The notes beneath the pieces are model-generated. The model did no database searches and was not told where the DNA came from. It worked only from the letters and a program-made list of their open reading frames with translations. Both the position numbers and the translations under genes were made by a program. A stretch of DNA of 11,573 bases from Candidatus Roizmanbacteria bacterium. GTDB lineage: Bacteria; Patescibacteriota; Microgenomatia; UBA1406; GWC2-37-13. Positions 1 to 6,706 of this stretch are shown here, one piece after another. Numbering within the stretch: position 1 is the stretch's first letter; the number at the start of each line of letters is the position of its first letter. The DNA is taken from contig JAAXWV010000028.1 of NCBI GenBank assembly GCA_013334845.1, forward strand, positions 1 to 11,573, written 5' to 3'.

Positions 1-102
1 CTTTTATCGGGGAACCATCGCGAGATTGAACGCTGGAGAATTCGGATGGCGTACGAAACAACGCTTAAGAAGCGACCTGAGTTACTCCACGTCACAGCTT
101 GA
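1..102 (+). CDS. trmD: tRNA (guanine-N1)-methyltransferase TrmD, C-terminal end (partial)
   Basis: The first 34 codons of the window are open in frame 1 and end at a TGA (100-102). The encoded 33 residues contain LLSGNHREIERWR followed by RPELL. This matches the conserved C-terminal end of TrmD, where the pattern 'LLSG-H--I--WR' precedes 'TL-RRP-LL'. TrmD transfers a methyl group from S-adenosylmethionine to N1 of G37 in tRNAs, which prevents +1 frameshifting. The SPOUT catalytic core lies outside the window, so nothing can be said about its integrity. The next gene begins 58 bases downstream with no obvious terminator between them. The assignment rests on this short but distinctive tail. Confidence 0.85.
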   Translation, partial: LLSGNHREIERWRIRMAYETTLKKRPELLHVTA

Positions 103-145
103 TTTTTCAGTCAATATACCGTTTAATGAATTATTACAAATTTAG

Positions 146-151
146 TATAAG
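146..151 (+). promoter_or_regulatory. possible -10 box for the superoxide dismutase gene
   Basis: TAGTATAAG lies nine bases before the ATG at 161, in an AT-rich 58-base gap after trmD. TATAAG matches the -10 consensus at five of six positions. No good -35 is visible at the right distance, and there is no Shine-Dalgarno sequence before the ATG. If it is used, the mRNA leader would be only about three bases. This is a weak call. Confidence 0.3.
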
Positions 152-160
152 TTTATTTTT

Positions 161-811
161 ATGGCATTTTCTAAAATAAGTCCGATAGAATTTTCTCAAA
201 CTATTCATAAAATGGATGGTATTTCTCCAAAGACGGTAGAGGAGCACCTCAAGCTTTACACGGGGTATGTAAATAAATATAACGAAATTAACGAAAAGTT
301 GAGTGCTCTCACCGATGAGGATTACATGAAAGCAAATCAGATTTATTCAGTTGTGCGCGAACTAAAGGTTGAACTGAGTTTTGCTTGGGGTGGAGTGATA
401 AATCATGAACTCTATTTTTCACGGCTCGGCGGGAAAGGGGGGACACCCGAAGGCGCCCTATTGCAACAGATAGAAAAAGATTTCGGCTCATTTGAAAGTT
501 TTCAGAAAGATCTGAAAGCATCAGCAATCGCAGCGCGAGGTTGGGTATGGACAGCTTGGAATTTTCATGAAAATCGCTTGATAAACTATGTGGGCGATTC
601 TCAAAATACCTTCCTCGTATGGGGAGTGGAACCATTATTGGCGCTTGATACTTACGAACACGCATACTTTATTGATTTTGGTGCTAATCGTGGAGCCTAT
701 ATTGACGCGTTTATGAATAATCTCGACTGGAAGGTGGTTGAAGATCATTTCATGGAAATTGGAGGCTGTTGTGGCGAAGGTGAGTGCTGCGGTGGATCCT
801 GTCACAAGTGA
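161..811 (+). CDS. Superoxide dismutase, Fe/Mn family, with cysteine-rich C-terminal tail
   Basis: This 216-residue protein dismutates superoxide to oxygen and hydrogen peroxide. The four metal ligands of the Fe/Mn family are recognisable: H29 (HLKLYTGYV), H82 (GGVINHELYF), and D163 and H167 (DTYEHAYFID). Two second-shell positions look manganese-type: Gly78 replaces the Fe-type Gln before the second ligand, and Gln148 lies in GDSQN of the C-terminal domain. This metal assignment is inference. There is no signal peptide, so it should be cytosolic. The catalytic fold ends near residue 200. It is followed by a tail with C203, C204, C209, C210, C214 and H215 among glycines, which ordinary SODs lack. 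The ATG at 161 is preferred because the conserved N-terminal helix begins a few residues later. It sits between trmD and gltX, both translation-related, and shows no functional link to either. Confidence 0.92.
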   Translation: MAFSKISPIEFSQTIHKMDGISPKTVEEHLKLYTGYVNKYNEINEKLSALTDEDYMKANQIYSVVRELKVELSFAWGGVINHELYFSRLGGKGGTPEGALLQQIEKDFGSFESFQKDLKASAIAARGWVWTAWNFHENRLINYVGDSQNTFLVWGVEPLLALDTYEHAYFIDFGANRGAYIDAFMNNLDWKVVEDHFMEIGGCCGEGECCGGSCHK

Positions 812-817
812 TATAAT
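809..817 (+). promoter_or_regulatory. Extended -10 promoter of gltX (leaderless)
   Basis: TGATATAAT is a perfect TATAAT (812-817) preceded by the TGn extension. The TG of the extension belongs to the TGA stop codon of the superoxide dismutase gene. Six bases separate the hexamer from the gltX ATG at 824, so transcription should start at about the first base of the codon. No convincing -35 is seen, which is usual for extended -10 promoters. Confidence 0.7.
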
Positions 818-823
818 ATCACC

Positions 824-2218
824 ATGATACGAACGCGCATTGCCCCCTCTCCAACTGGTCAGGATGTTCATGTGGGAACGGTAGCCACCGGCCTTATGAA
901 CTATGCCTGGGCTAAGAAAAATAACGGAAAATTTGTTATCCGCATTGAGGATACTGATCGTAGCCGTTTGGTGCCCGGTGGAGAAGAGCGTATGCTTACT
1001 ACGTTAGAAAGTCTAGGTTTGGTGGCTGACGAATCTCCTCTTGCTGGCGGCCCTTTTGCTCCATACCGCCAATCGGAACGGCTTCCTCTTTATAAAAAAT
1101 ATGCAGAAGAACTTATTGCCAAAGGAAAAGCATACTACTGCACCTGCTCGGCGGAACGTCTCGATGAAATGCGGAAACAGCAGCAACAAAATAAGCAAGT
1201 TCCCAAATACGATCGCCACTGTCTCAACCGTCAGGAAGAGGTAAAGAAAGAGATAGAAGAAGGAGCAAAATTTGTAGTTCGTATGCTCATGCCCGATGAG
1301 AAAATTAGCTTTACTGACACGGTGCGCGGGACCATCACTATCGATGGAGGGCTGCTTGATGACCAGGTGATTTTGAAATCGGATGGGTTTCCCACGTACC
1401 ACCTGGCAGTCGTTGTCGATGATCACCTCATGGAGATTACTCACGTCATCCGTGGTGAAGAGTGGATGCCTTCTACCCCTAAACATGTTGTTTTGTATCG
1501 GGCTCTTGGCTGGGAACTGCCTCAGTACACGCATGTATCTCTCATGAGAAATCCGGATAAATCTAAGCTTTCCAAGCGGAAAAATCCGGTCTGGGCTTCT
1601 GATTATCTCAATCGGGGAATCTTGCGCGAGGCGCTTCTCAATTATCTCGCGCTTATGGGCTGGAGCCACCCGGATGGGAAAGACATCTTTACTTTGGATG
1701 AGTATATCTCTCTGTTTGACATAAAAGACCTGCAGACGACGGCACCGGTTTTTGATCCGGTAAAACTTGAATGGATGAACGGCGAATATATCCGGATGAT
1801 GAATCCTAAGAGACTAGCCGAAATGGTCTACACTTATTTTGCAGGAGTATTCTCAAAAGATCTGGTGGAAAAAACAATTCCACTAGTGCAGGAACGGATT
1901 AAGACACTAAAAGAGTATGAGAGCTACTGTCTGTTCTTTAAAGAACAGCCTTCGCAGTATGAGATTTCGCTCGGAGAACATCAGTCGATGCTTAAGGCGA
2001 TTGGTGATGAGTTGGCTAGTCTGGACAATTGGTCAAGTGAAACAATTGGAACAAAGATGGTAGAGACAGCGGAAAAATTAGGAGTAAAAAATAGCATCTT
2101 TTTTATGGTTCTTCGGGTTGCCATAACAGGAAAGAAGGTCACCCCACCCTTGAATGACTCAATGGCTATCCTGGGGAAAGAGGAGTGTATTGCGCGTATA
2201 GCCCGCCTCATTATGTAG
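824..2218 (+). CDS. gltX: Glutamate--tRNA ligase
   Basis: This 464-residue class I aminoacyl-tRNA synthetase charges tRNA(Glu), or tRNA(Glu) plus tRNA(Gln) in organisms that use the amidotransferase route. The N-terminal Rossmann fold opens with RIAPSPTG. The HIGH motif is changed to HVGT (residues 16-19), and the usual RTAL after it is ATGL. The KMSKS loop is KLSKR (248-252). C106, C108 and C133 match the spacing of the zinc site of bacterial GluRS, but the residue at the usual fourth histidine position is Asn135; H132 is nearby. The helical anticodon-binding part follows from about residue 300 to the end. The start is fixed by the promoter six bases upstream and by the family's conserved N-terminus. 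No Shine-Dalgarno is present. The 3' end overlaps the convergent glycosyltransferase gene by eight bases. Confidence 0.95.
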   Translation: MIRTRIAPSPTGQDVHVGTVATGLMNYAWAKKNNGKFVIRIEDTDRSRLVPGGEERMLTTLESLGLVADESPLAGGPFAPYRQSERLPLYKKYAEELIAKGKAYYCTCSAERLDEMRKQQQQNKQVPKYDRHCLNRQEEVKKEIEEGAKFVVRMLMPDEKISFTDTVRGTITIDGGLLDDQVILKSDGFPTYHLAVVVDDHLMEITHVIRGEEWMPSTPKHVVLYRALGWELPQYTHVSLMRNPDKSKLSKRKNPVWASDYLNRGILREALLNYLALMGWSHPDGKDIFTLDEYISLFDIKDLQTTAPVFDPVKLEWMNGEYIRMMNPKRLAEMVYTYFAGVFSKDLVEKTIPLVQERIKTLKEYESYCLFFKEQPSQYEISLGEHQSMLKAIGDELASLDNWSSETIGTKMVETAEKLGVKNSIFFMVLRVAITGKKVTPPLNDSMAILGKEECIARIARLIM

Positions 2219-2924
2219 TTGGTTTTAAGCTCGACTTAACTTCGCGTCTCAACCATACTACGTACAAATACGCTTGTACATATTTTAAAAAATTATCCAA
2301 AATGCCTTGTTTCCAACGTCTATCGGAAGCAATGACGGTGATATGCGGAGTATAGCTTACTTTCCCAAATTTCTGTATTTGTAGTCCCAGATCTACGTCA
2401 GCACCCACTTTAAATTTCACATTTAAGTTGCCGATTTTTTGAAATACTGCCTTTCTAAACGCGATACATGTGCCGGTAAAATGCGCTTTTCCCAATAAAA
2501 AATTACACATAATAAACAGGTCATACGATTTATAAATGAGCCAGTTGGAAAAAGAATTCCTGGTGTTATATCGAAGTGAGCCGGTAAGTCCCAGGAGTTG
2601 CGGATCTTCAAATTCCTTGGCAATTTTCTCTAACCAGTCTGATGGTACAATGGTATCGGCGTCGCTCACCGCAATAATCCTCCCTTTAGTTGCACGGAGC
2701 CCCGTATTTAACGCATATACATACCCTTGTGTCTTTTCATTGAGCACTCTCGCTCCATACTGTTTGGCGAGTACATTTGTCTTATCGACCGAGTTATTAT
2801 CAACTACTATGAGCTCATAATCTTTATAGGTTTGTTTTTGAATGGATTCAAGAGTTTTCGGGATGTATTTTTCTTCGTTGTATGCAACCACAACGACTGA
2901 AATAGTTGGATTTTGAGTATTCAT
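2211..2924 (-). CDS. Family 2 glycosyltransferase
   Basis: This 237-residue GT-A fold enzyme transfers a sugar from a nucleotide-sugar donor. The N-terminus (ISVVVVAYNEE) and DNNS (from D42) form the nucleotide-binding site. The metal-binding DxD is D88-A-D90. ADVD at 175-178 sits where the family's catalytic acidic residue lies, and an RRW motif is at 202-204. The C-terminus has an amphipathic hydrophobic stretch but no clear transmembrane anchor, so membrane association would be peripheral. An upstream in-frame ATG at 3020 would run 95 bases into glf and adds a non-family sequence. The ATG at 2924, one base after the glf stop, is therefore chosen. That coupling suggests the enzyme may use the UDP-galactofuranose made by Glf, which is inference. 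The acceptor cannot be predicted. The gene ends tail to tail with gltX. Confidence 0.88.
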   Translation of the reverse strand: MNTQNPTISVVVVAYNEEKYIPKTLESIQKQTYKDYELIVVDNNSVDKTNVLAKQYGARVLNEKTQGYVYALNTGLRATKGRIIAVSDADTIVPSDWLEKIAKEFEDPQLLGLTGSLRYNTRNSFSNWLIYKSYDLFIMCNFLLGKAHFTGTCIAFRKAVFQKIGNLNVKFKVGADVDLGLQIQKFGKVSYTPHITVIASDRRWKQGILDNFLKYVQAYLYVVWLRREVKSSLKPTT

Positions 2925-2925
2925 A

Positions 2926-4050
2926 TTACATGTCTTTGGGTGAATTTGGGAATAAAGAATAGAAAAGATCGAGTGCATTTTTAAATGCCTGATCCATATT
3001 AAAATATTTGTAATTTGCAAGCCTTCCTACGAAATGAACGTTTCTATCTTCTATTTTAGTAGCTTCATTTTTATATTTCAGATATAAATCAAGATTCTCC
3101 CTTGAAAGTACGGGGTAATAGGGTTCGCCTTCCCATGTTGGATACTCTTTTGATATCGTTGTTTTTGAGTGTATTTGACTGTTGAGTTGCTTATACTCAA
3201 CAATTCGTGTATATGGTTCGCCACTAGGATAATTGACCACCGAGTTGGTCTGGTAATAAGGGATGTTATAAGTCTCAAACTCAAATCGTAGAGATCGATA
3301 TGCAAGGTTTTTACCAAATTTTCTTCCAAAAAATAAATCTATCGGGCCTGAAAAGAAAAGCTGTGCTTTCGGATTAATCTCATTTCGGACGTCGAGGTAA
3401 TCTGTATTTAATTTGAGAGTAATGTTGGGATGGGTGAGCATTTTTTCGAATACTTTTGTATATCCCTCACTAGGCATAGCTTGGTATCTGTCGCTAAAAT
3501 ATCGGTCGTCAAAATTTGTCCTTACGGGAATACGTTCCAGTACGGAGGCATCCAAGTCGCGCGGATCAGTATCCCATTGTTTTTGTGTGTATGATTTAAA
3601 TAATATTTCATATAACGACCGTCCGACTCGGGAAAGAGCAGATTCTTCGCTATTGTGCGGAGTGACAATGGGCTCAATCTGAGTATTGAGCCATTCCTTC
3701 ATTTCAGACTCATTTTGAATATGAAGTCCAAAAAGAAGATTGACTGTAGTTATATTGACCGGCAGGGGGACAAGCTTATTGTCTACGTGACACAGTACTT
3801 TATGATAATAGTTTTTCCATTTGGAAAATTTATTGATGTAATTCCATACATCGTCGTGGTTTGTATGGAATATATGAGCACCATATTTAGATATCAAGAT
3901 GCCATTTTCATCAAGATAATCAAAACAATTTCCTCCTATATGATTGCGTTTTTCTATCACAAGCACCCTTTTCCCCAGTATAGTAGCGCACCTTTCCGCA
4001 ATAGTTGCCCCCGATATTCCTGCACCCACAATTACCACGTCATAGAGCAT
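2926..4050 (-). CDS. glf: UDP-galactopyranose mutase
   Basis: This 374-residue flavoenzyme interconverts UDP-galactopyranose and UDP-galactofuranose, the donor for galactofuranose in surface glycans. It has the FAD dinucleotide-binding motif GAGISG near the N-terminus, then IGGNCFD and KYGAHIFHTN, both typical of Glf and lining the flavin and substrate site. Further on come YTQKQW, PYTRIVEYKQ (carrying the conserved substrate-binding arginine) and the C-terminal FVGRLANYKYFNMDQA, which closes the FAD site. The length agrees with the 360-390 residues usual for bacterial Glf. No key residue appears lost. It is cytosolic. It leads a two-gene unit with the glycosyltransferase (one-base gap) and follows the PAP2 gene after 80 bases, with its own TATAAT upstream. 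Galactofuranose synthesis is the secure inference; the polymer it enters is unknown. Confidence 0.95.
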   Translation of the reverse strand: MLYDVVIVGAGISGATIAERCATILGKRVLVIEKRNHIGGNCFDYLDENGILISKYGAHIFHTNHDDVWNYINKFSKWKNYYHKVLCHVDNKLVPLPVNITTVNLLFGLHIQNESEMKEWLNTQIEPIVTPHNSEESALSRVGRSLYEILFKSYTQKQWDTDPRDLDASVLERIPVRTNFDDRYFSDRYQAMPSEGYTKVFEKMLTHPNITLKLNTDYLDVRNEINPKAQLFFSGPIDLFFGRKFGKNLAYRSLRFEFETYNIPYYQTNSVVNYPSGEPYTRIVEYKQLNSQIHSKTTISKEYPTWEGEPYYPVLSRENLDLYLKYKNEATKIEDRNVHFVGRLANYKYFNMDQAFKNALDLFYSLFPNSPKDM

Positions 4051-4058
4051 AGAGCTAT

Positions 4059-4064
4059 ATTATA
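4059..4064 (-). promoter_or_regulatory. -10 box upstream of glf
   Basis: On the minus strand a perfect TATAAT lies eight bases before the glf ATG. The surrounding 30 bases are almost pure A/T. No good -35 hexamer is found 16-18 bases further upstream. Transcription from here would start one or two bases before the start codon, so the mRNA would be effectively leaderless. This suggests that glf and the glycosyltransferase can be expressed independently of the PAP2 gene. Confidence 0.5.
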
Positions 4065-4130
4065 AATAATATTTTTATTACTATGCGTGAAAATTGACTT
4101 TTGTAAGAACGTGATCCGAATGAGCAAAAA

Positions 4131-4754
4131 CTAGAGGAATATAAGCGAAAGGAAAGCGATACTGCCACCTAAGAGTGAGCCGCCTATTACATCGGTTGTC
4201 CAATGCTCTCCGAGGCTAACTCGCGATACGAGAGTTGCAGCAAGAAGAAGGTAGATAGGGATGAGAAAAAGCACTTTGTGTTTTAATTTTTTAGTTGTCA
4301 TGATGAAGTAGGTGAGTAGTATTGCAAGAAATACAGCCCGTAAGCTATGCCCGGATGGGTATGAAGAGCCCGGTTGTACGTAAGAGCTGGGAAATTCAAG
4401 TCCAAGATTATATCGAAAAAATAGATAGGGAGGACCGGGATGATGAAGAAATGTTTTCCCGATTAATTCTGTGAAATGCGCGGCAGCGAAGAGTGAGAAG
4501 GCGATCAATCCTCCAATGAGTTTCCTCCGGAGAATTAACAGTATGACGAGGAGTGCACTGATAACTTCTGCACTGCCAATAAGACTGAGGTAAGAAAACA
4601 TCGTGTCAAGTTTCACGGGGATATGATCTTGAAGCCGTACGGTGGTGTTAAAATCAAACGAATCTAGACGATGAGATTTGACGACTAATGTGAATAGGAT
4701 GAAACAAAAAGCTGCAGCTATTGCAAGAAAAGCGAAATACCATTTAGTACGCAT
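4131..4754 (-). CDS. PAP2-family membrane phosphatase
   Basis: This 207-residue integral membrane protein has about six hydrophobic segments, near residues 5-25, 55-76, 80-98, 138-153, 160-177 and 189-207. It belongs to the PAP2 (type 2 phosphatidic acid phosphatase) superfamily, which removes phosphate from lipid phosphates such as undecaprenyl pyrophosphate or phosphatidylglycerol phosphate. Motif 2 is PSGH (133-136). Motif 3 is SR (177-178) with H184 and D188 at the canonical spacing. Motif 1 is incomplete: K100 is followed by HHPGPP, so the usual arginine before the proline is missing. A possible ribosome site AAAGGG lies five bases before the ATG. Being next to glf and a glycosyltransferase makes carrier-lipid recycling for glycan synthesis plausible, but this is inferred from position only. 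The substrate cannot be read from sequence. Confidence 0.88.
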   Translation of the reverse strand: MRTKWYFAFLAIAAAFCFILFTLVVKSHRLDSFDFNTTVRLQDHIPVKLDTMFSYLSLIGSAEVISALLVILLILRRKLIGGLIAFSLFAAAHFTELIGKTFLHHPGPPYLFFRYNLGLEFPSSYVQPGSSYPSGHSLRAVFLAILLTYFIMTTKKLKHKVLFLIPIYLLLAATLVSRVSLGEHWTTDVIGGSLLGGSIAFLSLIFL

Positions 4755-4797
4755 ACACCCTTTAAGTATACCGGACTTTTCTTTGTTTTTTCTTCTG

Positions 4798-4827
4798 TTG
4801 ACGTGCTATTGCAATACCTATTAGAAT
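4798..4827 (+). promoter_or_regulatory. Predicted promoter of the GH130 operon
   Basis: TTGACG (4798-4803) and TAGAAT (4822-4827) are separated by 18 bases; each matches the sigma-70 consensus at five of six positions. Transcription would begin near 4834. The -10 box overlaps an in-frame ATG at 4826, which would then not be in the mRNA. This favours the next in-frame ATG at 4859, with a leader of about 25 bases. The promoter lies in the divergent gap with the PAP2 gene. Confidence 0.55.
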
Positions 4828-4858
4828 GGAAGTAGTCTTTCTTTTTTTCCGTCAAAGT

Positions 4859-6706
4859 ATGAGCATAAACCGGTTGCTTACAAAATTGAAACGGCTGGTG
4901 GTTCGGAAAAACCGGCACTTGAGTTGTGTAGGTGTGGTGGCGCATCGGAACAAAATCTTACTTTATTGTCGTTCACTACGTAACAAAAAAAAGATTCTCG
5001 AGGTGGCAGAGAGCAATGATGGGTATAATTTCAGCACCTCCGGAGATGAACTAGCCCTTCGATTTCGCAACGACAAAAAGGTAGGGAATTCCGATGTAGT
5101 GAGATTGCAGTTTCTCAACAACAGTGCATCCCAGGAAGCGTATATTGGTCTTGAAAGCGGAGCATGGAATGTAGCATCTTCTCGAGACGGATTTAAATGG
5201 CATCTCGATCCCCATTCGATTTCCCTTCCTGGAAACGGTTCGATCGTATCTTACGACGCTCAACAATATCTTTATTATGGAGAGGCAAATACTATTCGTT
5301 TGTCAGTTGCATCCGATTTGAAAAAGTGGGGTAAAGATACTCTTGTTTTGACGGAAAAAGGGAAAGTGAATATAGAAGGAGCCGCAATCGTGAAACAGGG
5401 AATAGTGGTTTTTTACGATGTGCAGACAGACAATGGTATTGTTGTACATGCGGTGCTTTTTAGTAAGCAAGAGCCGACTAAATGTCTATGGAAAACTGAT
5501 TATCCTGTATGGGAAGCAGACCCTTTATGGAAGAAAGAAGCGAGATGTATAGGATTGTTACTGGTAAAACACAAATTTATTTCTTATTGGGAAGTGGCGG
5601 GGGAAGGGATTTTTGCCGTTGGATACCCCCTCTATACCTTGCGAAACAAGGTAGATTTTGAACCATCACTACAACTGGAAAAATCAGCAAAAAATCCATT
5701 AATTTCTCCTAGTGACACCAATTCATGGGAGGCCTTTACCACATTTAACCCGGCAGCTGTGTATTTGAATGATCGTGTCCATATTATTTATCGAGCTCAG
5801 GGATTTGATTATATATCTGTACTCGGCTATGCAACGAGTACCGATGGAATACATGTTGATGAAAGGTATGCAGAACCTATTTACACACCTCATCAGTCAT
5901 TTGAGCAGAATGGTAAGATTTCTCCAGCTCCTGTTAATCAGCAGTACGTATCGGGAGGAGGGTATGGCGGTTGCGAGGATCCTCGCATCACCCGAATAGA
6001 CGATCGATTGTATATGAGTTATGTAGCGTTTGACGGGTGGAATCCTCCTCGTATCGCCCTCACCTCCATTTCAATAGATGATTTTCTTAATCGGCGTTGG
6101 CTCTGGGAGCGGCCAGTAATTATTTCCCCCCCGGGAATTGTGGATAAAAGTTGTTGTATTCTGCCGGAGAAAGTAAATGGAAAATATGTTATCATGCATC
6201 GCATCTTCCCGAACATTTACATTGATTATGTAGACGATCTTAATTTTGATGGGGAAACGTGGTTAAAATGTGAACACCAGATAAAAATACGGGAGAATAT
6301 GTGGGATAGTCGGAAAATCGGAGCGGGAGCACCTCCTATAAAAACCAAGGAAGGATGGCTGCTTATTTATTACGCGGTTGATGATAAAGACGCCTCAAAA
6401 TACAAAATCGGTGCAATGCTTCTCGATTTGAAAGATCCGACTAAGGTGCTGCATCGGTCTAATTCGCCCGTGTTGGAGCCAGATATGCATTACGAAAACA
6501 ACGGCTTCAAAGCAGGGGTCGCTTATCCGTGTGGTGCAGTCCTTATCGGAGAAAACCTTTTTGTATATTATGGAGCAGCTGATTCATATGTCTGTGTGGC
6601 AACTGCTAATTTAGCGAACTTTTTAAAAGAGCTTACTAGTTCTGAGTCAGCCCACCTGGAACCTGTTCATCTTGATACTGCCCGGGTTCATCAAATAACT
6701 ATATGA
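4859..6706 (+). CDS. GH130-family glycoside phosphorylase/hydrolase with extra N-terminal domain
   Basis: This protein has 615 residues from the ATG at 4859; an in-frame ATG at 4826 would add 11, but it overlaps the predicted -10 box. Residues from about 277 to 590 form a GH130 five-bladed beta-propeller. The entry motif is NPLISP, and the family signature is GCEDPR, whose Asp (about 374) is the family's general acid. It is followed by PEK (about 436-438) and HR (447-448), in the region that binds phosphate in GH130 phosphorylases. The first 275 residues lack the signature. They contain short 'SNDGYNF', 'SRDGFKW' and 'SDLKKWG' stretches typical of propeller blades, so they may be a degenerate or ligand-binding propeller. 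There is no signal peptide, so it should be cytosolic. GH130 enzymes act on beta-mannosides, releasing mannose-1-phosphate or mannose; the subfamily is not determinable here. The stop overlaps the next ATG (ATGA). Confidence 0.8.
   Translation: MSINRLLTKLKRLVVRKNRHLSCVGVVAHRNKILLYCRSLRNKKKILEVAESNDGYNFSTSGDELALRFRNDKKVGNSDVVRLQFLNNSASQEAYIGLESGAWNVASSRDGFKWHLDPHSISLPGNGSIVSYDAQQYLYYGEANTIRLSVASDLKKWGKDTLVLTEKGKVNIEGAAIVKQGIVVFYDVQTDNGIVVHAVLFSKQEPTKCLWKTDYPVWEADPLWKKEARCIGLLLVKHKFISYWEVAGEGIFAVGYPLYTLRNKVDFEPSLQLEKSAKNPLISPSDTNSWEAFTTFNPAAVYLNDRVHIIYRAQGFDYISVLGYATSTDGIHVDERYAEPIYTPHQSFEQNGKISPAPVNQQYVSGGGYGGCEDPRITRIDDRLYMSYVAFDGWNPPRIALTSISIDDFLNRRWLWERPVIISPPGIVDKSCCILPEKVNGKYVIMHRIFPNIYIDYVDDLNFDGETWLKCEHQIKIRENMWDSRKIGAGAPPIKTKEGWLLIYYAVDDKDASKYKIGAMLLDLKDPTKVLHRSNSPVLEPDMHYENNGFKAGVAYPCGAVLIGENLFVYYGAADSYVCVATANLANFLKELTSSESAHLEPVHLDTARVHQITI

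Noticed and set aside
1013..1669. Open frame of 218 codons on the minus strand inside gltX
   Set aside because: It is antisense to a strongly conserved gene, the translation shows no domain, and it is rich in residues expected from reading gltX backwards.
2922..3020. N-terminal extension of the glycosyltransferase to the ATG at 3020
   Set aside because: It would overlap glf by 95 bases and encode residues outside the GT2 fold; the ATG at 2924 abuts the glf stop.
3655..4065. Open frame of 136 codons on the plus strand inside glf
   Set aside because: It is fully antisense to glf, with a composition biased to I, F, Y and C from the reverse reading of an AT-rich gene; no family is recognisable.
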